Source: Flavobacterium sp. RSP15 (GTDB lineage Bacteria > Bacteroidota > Bacteroidia > Flavobacteriales > Flavobacteriaceae). Taken from it: a stretch of DNA of 64,000 nucleotides. The position numbers and the translations under genes were made by a program. Each line of letters begins with the position of its first letter. Position 1 is the stretch's first letter. The stretch spans positions 431,673 to 495,672 of the forward strand of contig NZ_RYDL01000002.1 in assembly GCF_003968755.1 (NCBI RefSeq), given 5' to 3'. Positions 1 through 9,400 of the stretch are shown here, in pieces. The notes below the pieces were generated by a model. That model ran no database searches and had not been told where the DNA came from. It saw only the letters and a program-made list of their open reading frames with translations.

Positions 1-2
1 TT

Positions 3-296
3 CCCTATAAAATAGCACCTAATGGAACGTTTTTATTCCAAATGATGAAAGTGGAAATTGACGAACAATTAATGAAAAGTATTGCCAGAAAAACGGACGG
101 AAAATATTTTAGAGCCACCAGCAATAGCAAGCTTGCCGAAATTTATGCCTCCATCAATAAACTGGAAACTACAGAAATAGAAGAATTAAAATTCTATGAT
201 TACGATGAAAAATTCAGGCCTTTTATATGGTTCGCCGGTTTTTTGTTGTTGCTGGAAGTGGGACTAAGGAATACAGTTTTTAAAAGCTTTATATAA
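3..296 (+). CDS. batA: BatA aerotolerance protein, C-terminal fragment (cut by window start)
   Basis: The reading frame is open from the first bases of the window, so this is the 3' end of a gene that begins upstream. About 97 codons are visible. They contain the tail of a von Willebrand factor A-type domain (an IDEQLMKSIARKTDGKYFRA stretch typical of BatA, followed by the conserved LETTEIEE segment) and a C-terminal membrane helix (FIWFAGFLLLLEVGL). BatA is a membrane-anchored VWA protein of the Bacteroides aerotolerance system. The order with the next four genes (batB, C, D, E) supports the name. A MoxR ATPase and a DUF58 gene would be expected just upstream, outside the window. The call is firm as a family; the start cannot be seen. 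Confidence 0.88.
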   Translation, partial: PYKIAPNGTFLFQMMKVEIDEQLMKSIARKTDGKYFRATSNSKLAEIYASINKLETTEIEELKFYDYDEKFRPFIWFAGFLLLLEVGLRNTVFKSFI

Positions 297-337
297 AATC
301 CCCACCCCAGCCCTCCCCGAAGGGAAGGGAGCACGAA
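297..337 (-). repeat. REP-like palindromic repeat, single copy after batA
   Basis: Directly after the batA stop lies a GC-rich stretch. Read on the minus strand it runs CTCCCTTCCC-TTC-GGGGAGGG-CTGGGGTGGGGATTTT. It closely matches the right arm of the paired repeat inside ileS at 28889-28940. The core CCCTTCCC/GGGGAGGG can fold into a hairpin. It occupies the short batA-batB gap, where it could act as an mRNA processing or attenuation hairpin. Confidence 0.75.
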
Positions 338-424
338 CTGGAATATTGGAATTAGAATTACCAAGTTTAGAATTTTGATTTAGGGTAAAATCTAAGATCA
401 AAATTCATAAATCTAAAATTAAAA

Positions 425-1459
425 ATGGAATTAGACGAAAAAAAATATTTATACCTTCTTTTTATACTGCCTCTTTTAGTGTTGGTTTTTCTGGCCAATT
501 TATATTGGAAAAGAAAGAAACAGCGCGAGTTTGGAGATTTAGAAATGGTAAAAAAATTAAGTCCGGAAAGTTCCGTTTTTAAGCCAGTATTAAAAATAGT
601 CGTGCTGATTTTAGCTTTTCTTGGACTGATTTTTGCTTTGGTAAACCCAAAGATTGGCACCAAGATGGAAACCGTAAAACGGGAAGGGATTGACATTGTT
701 TTTGCAATGGATGTTTCTAAAAGTATGCTAGCTGAAGATGTTGCGCCCAATCGATTGGACAAAAGCAAGCAAATTGTCTCACAAATCATCAACCAGCTAG
801 GAAGCGATAGGATAGGTATTGTGGCGTATGCCGGAAGTGCTTTTCCGGTTTTGCCAATCACTACGGATTATGGAGTGGCCAAGATGTTTTTGCAAAGCAT
901 GAATACCGAAATGGTTTCTTCGCAGGGAACATCGCTGGATGAAGCCATAAAATTATCATCCACTTATTTTGACGATAAAAGTAAGACCAGCAAATTATTG
1001 ATTCTGATTTCTGATGGGGAAGATCATTCTGAAGGAGCCGAAAGTGCTGCTGAAGAAGCCAATAAATTGGGAATGAAAATCATTACAGTAGGAATTGGAA
1101 CCGAAAAAGGAGCTACAATCCCATTGAAAAGAAACGGTGTTGTAACAGGTTTTCAAAAAGACAATAACAATGAAGTCGTGATCACTAAACTTAATCAGAC
1201 CAGTTTAGAAGCCATTGCAAAAGCCACAAAAGGAGGCTATGTAAACGGAAATAATACCAAAGAAGTGCTGGAGCACATCAAGAATGCTTTGGATAATATT
1301 CAAAAAACCGAATTTGAAGCGACGGAAATGGCGGATTTTCAATCGCAATTTCAATGGTTTTTGGGGTTTGCCTTCTTGCTGTTATTTGTGGATGTCTTTC
1401 TGTTGGAGAGAAAAACAAGCTGGGTTAAGAAATTGAATTTATTTAACGAAAATAAATAA
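425..1459 (+). CDS. batB: BatB, VWA-domain membrane protein
   Basis: This 344-residue protein has two N-terminal membrane helices (about residues 9-28 and 55-74), a VWA domain (about 88-270) and a C-terminal helix (about 308-328), the standard BatB layout. The metal-ion-dependent adhesion site is intact: D96-x-S98-x-S100 in DVSKS, a downstream GTS threonine, and a SDGED aspartate. BatB is thought to work with BatA and the TPR proteins in an envelope complex linked to oxidative stress tolerance; the exact biochemical role is not established. The gene lies between batA and batC, with a 128-bp gap to batA that holds a REP-like palindrome and 46 bp to batC. The ATG at 425 fits the start of the first helix. 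Confidence 0.92.
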   Translation: MELDEKKYLYLLFILPLLVLVFLANLYWKRKKQREFGDLEMVKKLSPESSVFKPVLKIVVLILAFLGLIFALVNPKIGTKMETVKREGIDIVFAMDVSKSMLAEDVAPNRLDKSKQIVSQIINQLGSDRIGIVAYAGSAFPVLPITTDYGVAKMFLQSMNTEMVSSQGTSLDEAIKLSSTYFDDKSKTSKLLILISDGEDHSEGAESAAEEANKLGMKIITVGIGTEKGATIPLKRNGVVTGFQKDNNNEVVITKLNQTSLEAIAKATKGGYVNGNNTKEVLEHIKNALDNIQKTEFEATEMADFQSQFQWFLGFAFLLLFVDVFLLERKTSWVKKLNLFNENK

Positions 1460-1505
1460 TTATTTCCTAAAGGTTCTTAACCTTCTGGATTTATAGATAC
1501 AATAA

Positions 1506-2252
1506 ATGAAAAGATTTAAAATTATCATAATTGCTTTTTTAATGATTGCTTTCTGCGGAACGGCCGGTTTGTACGCACAACAAAAAGACCGAATTTTGCC
1601 TAAAGCAAATGCAGAATATGCGGAAAACAAATTCGCAGAGGCAGAGGCTAATTACAGAATTTCGGATTCAAAATTCCCTAATAGTACCGCTGCGTCCTTC
1701 AATCTTGGAAATAGTATTTACAAGCAAAAGCAGTCTGGAGAAGCCAAATTTGCGTACGCCAAAGCATTTAAAAATTCAAAAACGAGACCTCAAAAACACA
1801 GAGCCCTGCATAATTTGGGAAATGTATTCATGAATGAAAAGGATTATACTCAGGCGGTAGAAGCGTATAAAAACGCCTTGCGAAATGACCCAACCGATGA
1901 GGAAACCCGTTATAATTTTGCTTTGGCCAAAAAAATGCTGAAAGACAATCCGCCAAAGGATGACAAGAAAAAAGACGACAAGAAAGATAAAGACAAGAAA
2001 GACGATAAAAAGGACGAGAAGAAAGACAAAAAAGAGGAAGATAAAAAAGACGATAAAGGCGATCAGGACAAAGATAAAAATGAGCCAAAACCCAATGAAA
2101 ATGGGGAGCCAAAACCAGCACCTGGAGGTATCTCCAAGCAGCGTCTGGAAAATTTACTAGATGCTGTAAATAGAGAAGAAAAGAAGGTTCAGGATAAGGT
2201 GAATGCCCAGAAAGTAAAAGGAAAACCAGTTAAAACGGAGAAGGATTGGTAA
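1506..2252 (+). CDS. batC: BatC, periplasmic TPR protein with lysine/aspartate-rich linker
   Basis: This 248-residue protein starts with a signal peptide (residues 1-24, ending LYAQ). Tetratricopeptide repeats follow from about 28 to 140, including a consensus-like NLGNVF...DYTQAVEAYKNAL unit. A very highly charged K/D/E-rich low-complexity stretch (about 146-200) then gives way to a short basic/acidic tail. In the Bat operon the TPR proteins BatC and BatE are believed to scaffold the VWA proteins. The gene overlaps or nearly abuts batD, indicating co-transcription. The family call rests on operon position and TPRs; the charged linker is of variable length in relatives, so it is not in itself abnormal. 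Confidence 0.88.
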   Translation: MKRFKIIIIAFLMIAFCGTAGLYAQQKDRILPKANAEYAENKFAEAEANYRISDSKFPNSTAASFNLGNSIYKQKQSGEAKFAYAKAFKNSKTRPQKHRALHNLGNVFMNEKDYTQAVEAYKNALRNDPTDEETRYNFALAKKMLKDNPPKDDKKKDDKKDKDKKDDKKDEKKDKKEEDKKDDKGDQDKDKNEPKPNENGEPKPAPGGISKQRLENLLDAVNREEKKVQDKVNAQKVKGKPVKTEKDW

Positions 2253-2272
2253 TTCAATTAGACAGTTTGAAA

Positions 2273-4018
2273 ATGAAAAAATATATAGCAGCAATCGTTT
2301 TATTGGTGTGCAGCTCCCTTAATGCTCAGGTTCAGTTTGAGGCCAAAGTCAGCAAAAGTACGTTGGGCTTAAATGAGAGGTTGCGTATTGATTTTATGAT
2401 GAATGTAGATGGGGATAATTTTGTGAAGCCTTCATTTGAAGGATTTAGAATTGTTGCCGGGCCCAGCCAGCAAGTAAGTCAGTCCTGGGTAAACGGTAGA
2501 AGTTCTTTTGAGAAAGTCTATTCATATATTCTTTTGCCAAATCAAAAAGGAACCTTGGTTATCAAGCAGGCAGCCATAGAGTTTAATGGTCAAATTTATA
2601 AGACAGCACCAGTAAAAATAAATGTTACTGAGGCTACGCAACAACCCATAGATCCAAACGATTCACAAGTGCCTGCGGATGAAAACTTATATCTTGTTGC
2701 CGATGTGTCTAAAACAAATCCGTACATCAACGAACCCATTACGGTCGTGTACAAATTGTATTTTGCAAATATTGGCATCTCAAATTTAGGAGAACTGACC
2801 AAGCCAAAATACAATGATTTTTGGAGTCAAAATATTGAAATAAAACAGCTTGCTGCCGAAGAGGGGATGTTTAAAGGCCAAAATTATCGCTATATCGTGC
2901 TGAAAAAAGTAGTGCTATATCCGCAAAAATCAGGAAAACTTAAGATCGAGCCCCTATCATTAGCAGTTGATGTGCAGTTACCAACGAACCAAAGGGATAT
3001 GTTTGGTCGAATGGTACTAACGGAAACGACCCAAAGAGTTTCGGCCGGGGCCAAAACCATTACTGTTAAACCACTACCCGAGTCTGGAAAACCAGAAAAT
3101 TTTACCGGAGCGGTTGGAAGTTTCGACTTCAAAGTCACACCGTCTAAAACCGATTTAAAAAACGGAGAAAGTCTGGATCTTGTTGTCAGCGTAACCGGAA
3201 AAGGGAATCTAAAATTGTTCAGTTTGCCAAAACCAGTTGTGCCAAATGCGCTGGAAATGTATGATGCCGTTCACAGCGAAGACATCAGTACACCACTTTC
3301 CGGTATGAGCGGAAAAATGTCAGACAGTTATACTATAATTCCGCAATACAGAGGGAATTATCCAGTAAAACCAATGCTGTTTTCTTATTTTGATTTGGAT
3401 TCCCGTACGTATAAAACACTCCGTTCTCCAGAGATCATGATCCATATTCTTGATGGCCCTTCTCCGGCAGATTCTTCCGCTACAGCTGGAAATAAAAATA
3501 AAATTGCAGCGGTTGAAGAATTTAAAACGATCAAGTCAAAAACCAATCTGGTTACCATTGATAAAGAGGATTTCTTTGGATCGAATTTGTTTATTGGATT
3601 GTTAGTACTGCCTTTTTTATTGGTTCCAATAATTGTGTTATTCAAAAAGAAAAAGGAAGCTATGGATGGCGATATTTCCGGAAACAGAATCCGAATGAAT
3701 AATAGACTGGCCAAGAAATATTTATCAGTGGCCAAGAAACAAATCAATAACAAAGAACTGTTTTACATTGCACTGGAGAAAGCGATGCATAATTTCCTGA
3801 AGGCAAAATTACACATTGAAACCTCTGAAATGAGCAAGAATAATATTCAGGAATTATTGTTGTCCCGAAATGCAAAACCAGAAGCTGTAAACGATTTTAT
3901 TGCGCTTACTGAAAATTGTGAAGTGGCCCGTTATGCACCTTCATCCAGTGTTACAATACAACAGGATTTTGATAAAGCAGTTTATATCATCGCTGCGTTG
4001 GAAAAACAGATTACTTAA
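2273..4018 (+). CDS. batD: BatD, oxygen-tolerance protein
   Basis: From the ATG at 2273 the protein has 581 residues. It has a clean signal peptide (MKKYIAAIVLLVCSSLNAQ), a long beta-rich periplasmic region typical of the BatD family, a single membrane helix at about residues 438-457 followed by KKKKE, and a cytoplasmic C-terminal domain. A start 27 bases upstream at 2246 is open but would place nine residues before the signal peptide and overlap batC, so 2273 is preferred. BatD is the large membrane partner of the BatA/BatB VWA proteins. It is followed 70 bp later by batE. Confidence 0.9.
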   Translation: MKKYIAAIVLLVCSSLNAQVQFEAKVSKSTLGLNERLRIDFMMNVDGDNFVKPSFEGFRIVAGPSQQVSQSWVNGRSSFEKVYSYILLPNQKGTLVIKQAAIEFNGQIYKTAPVKINVTEATQQPIDPNDSQVPADENLYLVADVSKTNPYINEPITVVYKLYFANIGISNLGELTKPKYNDFWSQNIEIKQLAAEEGMFKGQNYRYIVLKKVVLYPQKSGKLKIEPLSLAVDVQLPTNQRDMFGRMVLTETTQRVSAGAKTITVKPLPESGKPENFTGAVGSFDFKVTPSKTDLKNGESLDLVVSVTGKGNLKLFSLPKPVVPNALEMYDAVHSEDISTPLSGMSGKMSDSYTIIPQYRGNYPVKPMLFSYFDLDSRTYKTLRSPEIMIHILDGPSPADSSATAGNKNKIAAVEEFKTIKSKTNLVTIDKEDFFGSNLFIGLLVLPFLLVPIIVLFKKKKEAMDGDISGNRIRMNNRLAKKYLSVAKKQINNKELFYIALEKAMHNFLKAKLHIETSEMSKNNIQELLLSRNAKPEAVNDFIALTENCEVARYAPSSSVTIQQDFDKAVYIIAALEKQIT

Positions 4019-4088
4019 TAAAAGCACTAAAATTAATTTTTGAGTAAATACACTATGAGCCTTTGTGCCCTCGTTGCAAAAAAAGATA

Positions 4089-4835
4089 ATGATGAAAAAT
4101 ATACTATACATACTTTTACTTTCAACTCAGTTTTTCTTTGCCCAAAACGGCTTTGAAAAAGGGAATGCGTATTATGAAAAGGCAAAGTACACTGAAGCCG
4201 TGGCTGCCTATGAAAGTGTTTTGAAAACCCAGCAGCACTCTTCGGAATTGTATTTTAATTTAGGAAATGCCTATTATAAATTGAATCAGGTTGCGCCTTC
4301 GATCTACAATTATGAAAAAGCATTAGTGCTCAATCCAAACGATCAAGGAAGTATTAACAACCTGAAATTCGCTCAAAAAAGAACAATTGATGAAATTAAA
4401 GTAATCCCAAAAGTAGGTTTTGCAAAATTAGTTCGTGATTTCACGGGAATTTATCATTATAATACCTGGGGATGGGTTTCTGTAGGATTGGCTGCCGCTT
4501 TTTTGTTGTTTTTTATCGGGTACTATTTTTTACAAAGAACACTTCCTAAACGGATTTTCTTTTTTGGAATGTTTCTGGCTGTTTTTCTTTTACTAATGAC
4601 GCTGGTCGCAGCTATTATTGAGAAAAGTCATTTTGATACCGAAAAACCAGCCATTGTTTTTGCCGAAATGGCGAATGTGAAAAGCGAACCCAGAAATGGC
4701 GGTAAATCTATTTTTGTGCTGCATGAAGGGACTAAAGTTTATGTGAAGGAAGTCATCGAAAAATGGAAAAAAGTGCAACTAACGGATGGAACCGAAGGCT
4801 GGATAGAGAGCAGTGCAATTAAGGAAGTGAAATAA
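4089..4835 (+). CDS. batE: BatE, TPR and SH3-domain membrane protein
   Basis: The protein (248 residues from the ATG at 4089) has a signal peptide ending at FFFAQ. TPR repeats follow (about 22-110; YFNLGNAYYKL and NYEKALVLNPND are consensus-like), then two membrane helices (about 126-147 and 155-177). A C-terminal bacterial SH3-like domain (about 188-247) ends with the typical WKKVQLTDGTEGWIESSAI. This is the usual BatE architecture and closes the operon. A GTG at 4065 is in frame but would put eight extra residues before the signal peptide. The SH3 domain probably contacts the cell wall or a partner protein; that is inference from the fold. Confidence 0.88.
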   Translation: MMKNILYILLLSTQFFFAQNGFEKGNAYYEKAKYTEAVAAYESVLKTQQHSSELYFNLGNAYYKLNQVAPSIYNYEKALVLNPNDQGSINNLKFAQKRTIDEIKVIPKVGFAKLVRDFTGIYHYNTWGWVSVGLAAAFLLFFIGYYFLQRTLPKRIFFFGMFLAVFLLLMTLVAAIIEKSHFDTEKPAIVFAEMANVKSEPRNGGKSIFVLHEGTKVYVKEVIEKWKKVQLTDGTEGWIESSAIKEVK

Positions 4836-4852
4836 TAGTTCCCGGTTTCAAA

Positions 4853-4978
4853 TTATCCAGTTTCTTTATTTATAGCAGGAACAGGGTGGTTTTCATGGTA
4901 ATTAAACTGACCGCCACCATATTTAAAATCAATTTCAAAATTGCAAATTCTACAGTTGGCATTTAATATTTGTCTCAT
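4853..4978 (-). CDS. Small CxxC protein or gene remnant, 41 residues
   Basis: An ATG-started 41-codon frame reads on the minus strand from 4978 to a TAA at 4853. It contains NCRICNFEIDF followed by YGGGQFNY and ends in VPAINKETG. The two cysteines in CRIC look like half of a zinc-ribbon, and the segment resembles the N-terminus of longer uncharacterised Bacteroidota proteins. Because the remainder is absent and the neighbouring sequence is decayed, it may be the surviving 5' end of a broken gene rather than a complete small protein. I do not recognise a function. Confidence 0.4.
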   Translation of the reverse strand: MRQILNANCRICNFEIDFKYGGGQFNYHENHPVPAINKETG

Positions 4979-5071
4979 GTTTTTATATTGAAACTTTAAA
5001 AACATAATCACCCCATGACATAAGTATTATTGTGATTAAATGCCCAATTTACTCTGAAGCTTAGTAAGAAT

Positions 5072-5678
5072 TTAATGCAGAAATAAATACAGTAAATTAT
5101 GAAAAATTGTTTTCCATTTTATTTGGTTAATTTTACCATCATGAACTAATAAAACTGTCCCTTTCGTAAGTTTTAATGATTGACTTTCTGCAATTTCAGA
5201 GTTTATAAAAACGCTATCACCTTTTGATATCTCCCAGTAATTTTTTTGATGTACTGTAATTTCTGTTTCAGAAGAAGTTTTGTAAATGTTAACTGTAAAA
5301 ATCTGTATTATTGTATTGTTTTTGACTTCATATATTTTTTTTCGTTGCTTATTTGATATGAGCCGTCTTTAATAACCTCATTGTTTATAGATACTTTATT
5401 TCCAATTTCTACTTCTGCTAAATAATATGATCTTTCTATTTCAAAAATTTTGCCATCAACAAGTTTTTGCTCAACAATAAATAATTTTTCCCGACGAATG
5501 TTATTCAAATAATTTCCAATATCTAAATCTGGAATTACATTTTCATTTGCTAAAGGGAAAAGCTTAATGCCTGTTTTGCACGAAATCGCAAGCTGGGGTA
5601 ATTCAAATCAAGCAAAAAAGATTATTGCAAAAATGGTAAAGTAGAAAATTGTAATGGCTGAAAAAAATAAGAATTCAT
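5072..5678 (-). pseudogene. Frameshifted hypothetical protein gene
   Basis: On the minus strand a protein-like sequence of about 200 residues can only be read by changing frame. It starts at ATG 5676-5678 (MNSYFF). It shifts by one base in a T-run near 5661-5667 into a hydrophobic segment (SAITIFYFTIFAIIFFA) that ends at an in-frame TGA (5608-5610). It then continues FELPQLAISCKTG... to NEKKY. There it shifts again in a run of eight T (plus strand, near 5333-5342) into EVKNNTIIQIFTVNIYK... and ends at the TAA at 5072-5074. Both long pieces have natural amino acid composition. Two homopolymer frameshifts plus a nonsense codon argue for a true pseudogene rather than one sequencing error. The product looks like an N-terminally anchored secreted protein of unknown function. 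Confidence 0.55.
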
Positions 5679-5744
5679 TAATTTTTGTTTAGAATCTCTT
5701 AATTATGGTAAAAGTATTTGATCTAATATCTCAAGATTCAAGGC

Positions 5745-6134
5745 CTATAAGTCTATTGCATCATAAACCAAAACTTTCTCCCAAAGATGGGAACAGTTTT
5801 TTACAAAATCCTGATGAATAGGGTGGTCCTGATATATTTTTTGACCCGCTTCATCATCAAAAAATAACAGCTCTGAAACGTCCCAAGAAGTGTCTACTAC
5901 TTCCCGTTTTTCCGTAGAAGCTAATATACCCAAATGAAATTGGCGAACCGTTGGAATTGCTGCTAAAGTTTTCAAGCCGGAAATCAATTGCTGTTTATCT
6001 TCTTCCGATTGGGGGTTCTTTAACCAAAAAAACACATGGTGTATTAAATTTTTTTCATTGGAGTGTTTTGTGAATCCAAAAACACCTGCAATACCTACTA
6101 AAGCTGCCGAACCAATAAACTGTCTTCGTATCAT
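5745..6134 (-). CDS. Dabb-family (stress-responsive A/B barrel) protein
   Basis: This 129-residue protein starts with MIRRQFIGSAALVGIAGVFG, an RR-containing export signal resembling a Tat or short lipoprotein-free signal. One dimeric alpha/beta-barrel (Dabb) domain follows, recognisable from LIHHVFFWLKNPQSEEDKQQ, then LAAIPTVRQFHLG and a C-terminal HQDFVKNCSHLWEKVLVYD. Dabb domains are small homodimeric ferredoxin-like folds found in stress-induced proteins and some oxygenases. The substrate cannot be told from the sequence. It stands alone, with a decayed gene on one side and the duplicated terminator region on the other. Confidence 0.85.
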   Translation of the reverse strand: MIRRQFIGSAALVGIAGVFGFTKHSNEKNLIHHVFFWLKNPQSEEDKQQLISGLKTLAAIPTVRQFHLGILASTEKREVVDTSWDVSELLFFDDEAGQKIYQDHPIHQDFVKNCSHLWEKVLVYDAIDL

Positions 6135-6300
6135 CTGATTAATTTTAAATGTAAATATCTAAATTAAAAATAGAATAGGATCACTATTTATCTCAAATTT
6201 TAAAAGGAGAATGACTGCTGTTTTTGAAACAGAACGGTTTTTGCAAAAACAAGATAGTTTTTCTCATTAATCACCATGAAGCCCGGCTTTCACTAAAGCC

Positions 6301-6363
6301 TTAAAACAAAAAAGACCTTACATTGCTGTAAAGTCTTTTTAAAAAGCTCCTCTCTTGGGCTCG
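6301..6363 (-). repeat. Duplicate of the tRNA-Asn 3' end plus terminator
   Basis: Bases 6301-6350 are identical to 12286-12335. The next 13 bases match the T-arm end of tRNA-Asn with one missing C (TCTCTTGGGCTCG against CTCTCTTGGGCTCG). Weaker similarity extends about 35-60 bases to the left of 6301. After 6363 the tRNA similarity stops and a different dispersed repeat begins. The copies are in the same orientation, about 6 kb apart, and bracket the BNR-propeller and amidase genes. This is the arrangement expected either from integration at a tRNA 3' end or from a decayed tandem tRNA duplication. Confidence 0.7.
6309..6340. terminator. Hairpin terminator, copy 1 of 3
   Basis: Arms AAAAAGACCTTACA and TGTAAAGTCTTTTT around a TTGC loop, with A-rich and T-rich flanks on both sides, so it can work in either direction. 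It would end transcription of the minus-strand propeller gene that stops at 6430. The same hairpin recurs at 9917 and 12294. Confidence 0.7.
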
Positions 6364-6384
6364 CCCCTCGGGACAGATTAGCAG

Positions 6385-6413
6385 TTAAATCTCGACTGCG
6401 CTCCATTTGACAA
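6385..6413 (+). repeat. Dispersed repeat TAAATCTCGACTGCGCTC
   Basis: The segment TTAAATCTCGACTGCGCTCC followed by ATTTGACAA matches, in inverted orientation, 27966-27993 with only a few differences. The motif belongs to the intergenic repeats scattered through this chromosome. No coding role is visible. Confidence 0.55.
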
Positions 6414-6429
6414 GATTGATACGATCTAA

Positions 6430-9400
6430 TTATTTTATTTCCTTATCTAAAATAATGGCAGGAATTTGCTGTTTCATTACAAAAGCATTAAATTTCTTGA
6501 CATCGTTATCCACGATATCTTTTATTTTCTGGAGTTCGGCATCTATTTTCATAGCTAAATCTTCATAAACAACATAAGCATTTCGGGTTGGTTTTGATTC
6601 CGATGACGAAATATTGGATCCTAATCCAGCCATTTTATCGTTCAATTGAATTGGGAAAGCTAACACATCTTGTGGTGCTTTAGCTTTTGGCTGCATTAAT
6701 GATGACTCAATTTTATCCAAATTTTCCAGAGTCGATTTCGTCATTTTTTTCATTTGATTGACTGCCACAGTATCTTTTACAGTAGCTATGTATCCATTAA
6801 TTTGCGTGCGTATTTTTCGCAATTGGTTAATCGCAAGATGAGCTTCATTGACTTTTTTATTTACTTTTTGGTGCAAGTCAAATTGCTCTTTTAAATCAGC
6901 ATCACTTGTGGTCATTCGAGGATCAAGTTTGATTTCAACAGCTGCTTCTGCAATAATAGTTTTGTCTTCAATTAACCGAACAATATAAGATCCCGGTACT
7001 ACTTTTGCACCTACACCTGACCCTGCCCACATTACATTAGTTCCGTCAACTGCAGTTGCATTTGGATAGCGCATGTTCCATACAAATGAATTCATACCTG
7101 CTTTTGCGGTGATGAAACCCGCTTGCTCTTTTTTTGGATCTTGATAAAATTCCTTGGAAATTTTCATGGGTTCACCCTTCATGTCTTTGGTTGAAGAGTA
7201 GGTATTTATCGTATCTCCTTTTGGTGTCAAAAACTGTAATTTTATCTCAGTTGAAGGTTTCTTCTTGAAAAAGTAACGAACAATTACTCCATTTGGGGCA
7301 TTAGTTCCTGAACTCATGTCATCGCTTTGTCCGCCTTGCATTCTATAAGCAGGACGTGGTTTGAAAAGGTGTTTGTCTCCTTTTACTGTTTTGTCTTTTA
7401 TTTCATAAAGCGGCGTAATATCATCTAATACCCAAAAAGATCGGCCGTGCGTTGCAACGATTAAATCCTTTTCTCTTTTTTGAATTCTTAAATCTCTAAT
7501 AGGAGTAACCGGTAGATTCAAGTTTAGTTTTTGCCAAGAATCCCCATCGTTGAAGGAAACATAAACGCCTCGCTCAGTACCAGCAAACAGTAATCCAGGT
7601 TTGTTAGGATCTTCACGCAATACTCTGCAATATTCATCAGATGGAATCCCATTGGTTATTTTAGTCCAACTTTTTCCATAATCAACCGTTTTGAACATAT
7701 ACGGTGTACGATCGCCGTACATGTATTTATTGGCTGTTAAATATGCTTTTCCTTTTTCGTGTTCTGAAGTGTGAATCATACTAATCAAAGAAAAGTCAGG
7801 CAATACTGTTGTTGGTAATGAGATATTCTCCCATTTTGCCCCATTGTTTTTAGTGATATGTACTAAACCGTCATCAGATCCGGTCCAAATTACCCCTTTT
7901 TCTAGCGGTGATTCTGAGAGGGTGAATATAGTAGCGTATACTTCCGCTCCTGTTTGATCCTTAGTTATTGGTCCGCCCGTTTCTCCTGTAGTTTTTGGAT
8001 CATTTCGGGATAAATCAGGACTTATAATTTCAAATGAATGACCTTGATCTTCCGTCACGTGTACAACCTGAGAGGTAACATACATTCTTTTTGGGTTGTG
8101 AGGCGAAAAAACAATTGGGTACGTCCATTGAAAACGGTATTTTTTAGCATAAGAAGGAGCCCCAATATTCGATTCTGGATACGGAGAGATATCTTTTCTT
8201 TGGCCTGTTTTTTTGTTGTAAGAACTCAATTGACCGTCGTACTCGCCACCGTATGTAATGTCAGCATTCGTTGGATCTGCCTCGATATATCCTGCTTCTC
8301 CACCTGCAGCGGCGTACCAAGATTCAGGACCTATACTATTGCCACTAGTTCTAGAAGCAATCCGAATAGAAGAATTATCCTGCTGAGCTCCATAGATATT
8401 GTACGGGAATTCATTGTCTACTGATACATGATAAAATTGAGCGGTGGGTGTGTCTAGTTCCGTGAAGGTTTCCCCACCATTAAAGGTAACTTCTCCACCG
8501 CCATCATCGCCTATGATAAAGTTATCTGGGTTTAAAGGATTTATCCATACATCATGTGTATCTCCGTGTCGGACATTTATTTTTTTAAAGCTTTTACCAC
8601 CATCACTGGTTTTCCAAGCGTCTACATTTAATACAATTAATCCATTTTCGTTTTTAGGATCGGTTTGTAAATTCATGTAATACCATGGTCTTTGCCAAAG
8701 ATTTTTATCTTCATTAATCAATTCCCAGTGCTCGCCTGCATCGTTAGATCGATACAGTCCGCCTTTTGTATTTTCGATTAAAGCATACAAGCGATTCGAA
8801 TTTACAGGAGACACAGCGATTCCCATTTTTCCGAGAATTCCAACTGGCATTCCTGGTTTTTCGTTAAGCGATTTCCAAGTATCACCGCCATCAATAGATT
8901 TGTACATTCCAGATCCTTTTCCTCCTGATGACATAGAATGACCGTTACGATACCCTTCCCAAAGCGTTGCGTAAACAATTCTAGGATTGGTAGGATCGAT
9001 ACGAACACACATGGCGCCCGTTTTTTCATCTTTAGAAAGAACTAATTGCCATGTTTTTCCTCCATCTTGTGAGCGGTAAACACCGCGTTCCGGATTAGAT
9101 TTAAAAGGATTTCCCATTGCTGCAACAAAAACGATGTTAGCATCAGTTGGATGTACTTCGATATTAGCAATTGCATCCGCTTTATCGAGGCCAGATTTTG
9201 ACCAAGTTTTTCCGCCGTTTACAGATTTGTACATTCCGTCACCAAAAGAGATATTGGATCTCATATCCGCTTCGCCCATTCCTACATATACCACATTTGC
9301 ATCAGATGGAGCAACTGTAATGGCGCCTACAGCAGATGATTTAAAAATACTATCAGAAATAGGAAACCATTCATTTCCTCCATCAATTGTTTTCCAAACG

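Noticed and set aside
1950..2130. The repetitive AAAGACGA-rich tract in batC as a tandem DNA repeat or a coding frame on the other strand
   Set aside because: It is the lysine/aspartate-rich linker of BatC. Frames on the opposite strand are by-products of this low complexity.
5333..5342. The T-run in the broken gene as a programmed frameshift site
   Set aside because: A second shift and a stop codon elsewhere in the same gene make decay more likely than programmed recoding.
6350..6420. A second complete tRNA-Asn next to the duplicated terminator
   Set aside because: Only the T-arm end matches. The bases at the anticodon position (GATTAGCAGTTAAATC) are vaguely similar but do not form a stem, and the acceptor and D-arms are absent.
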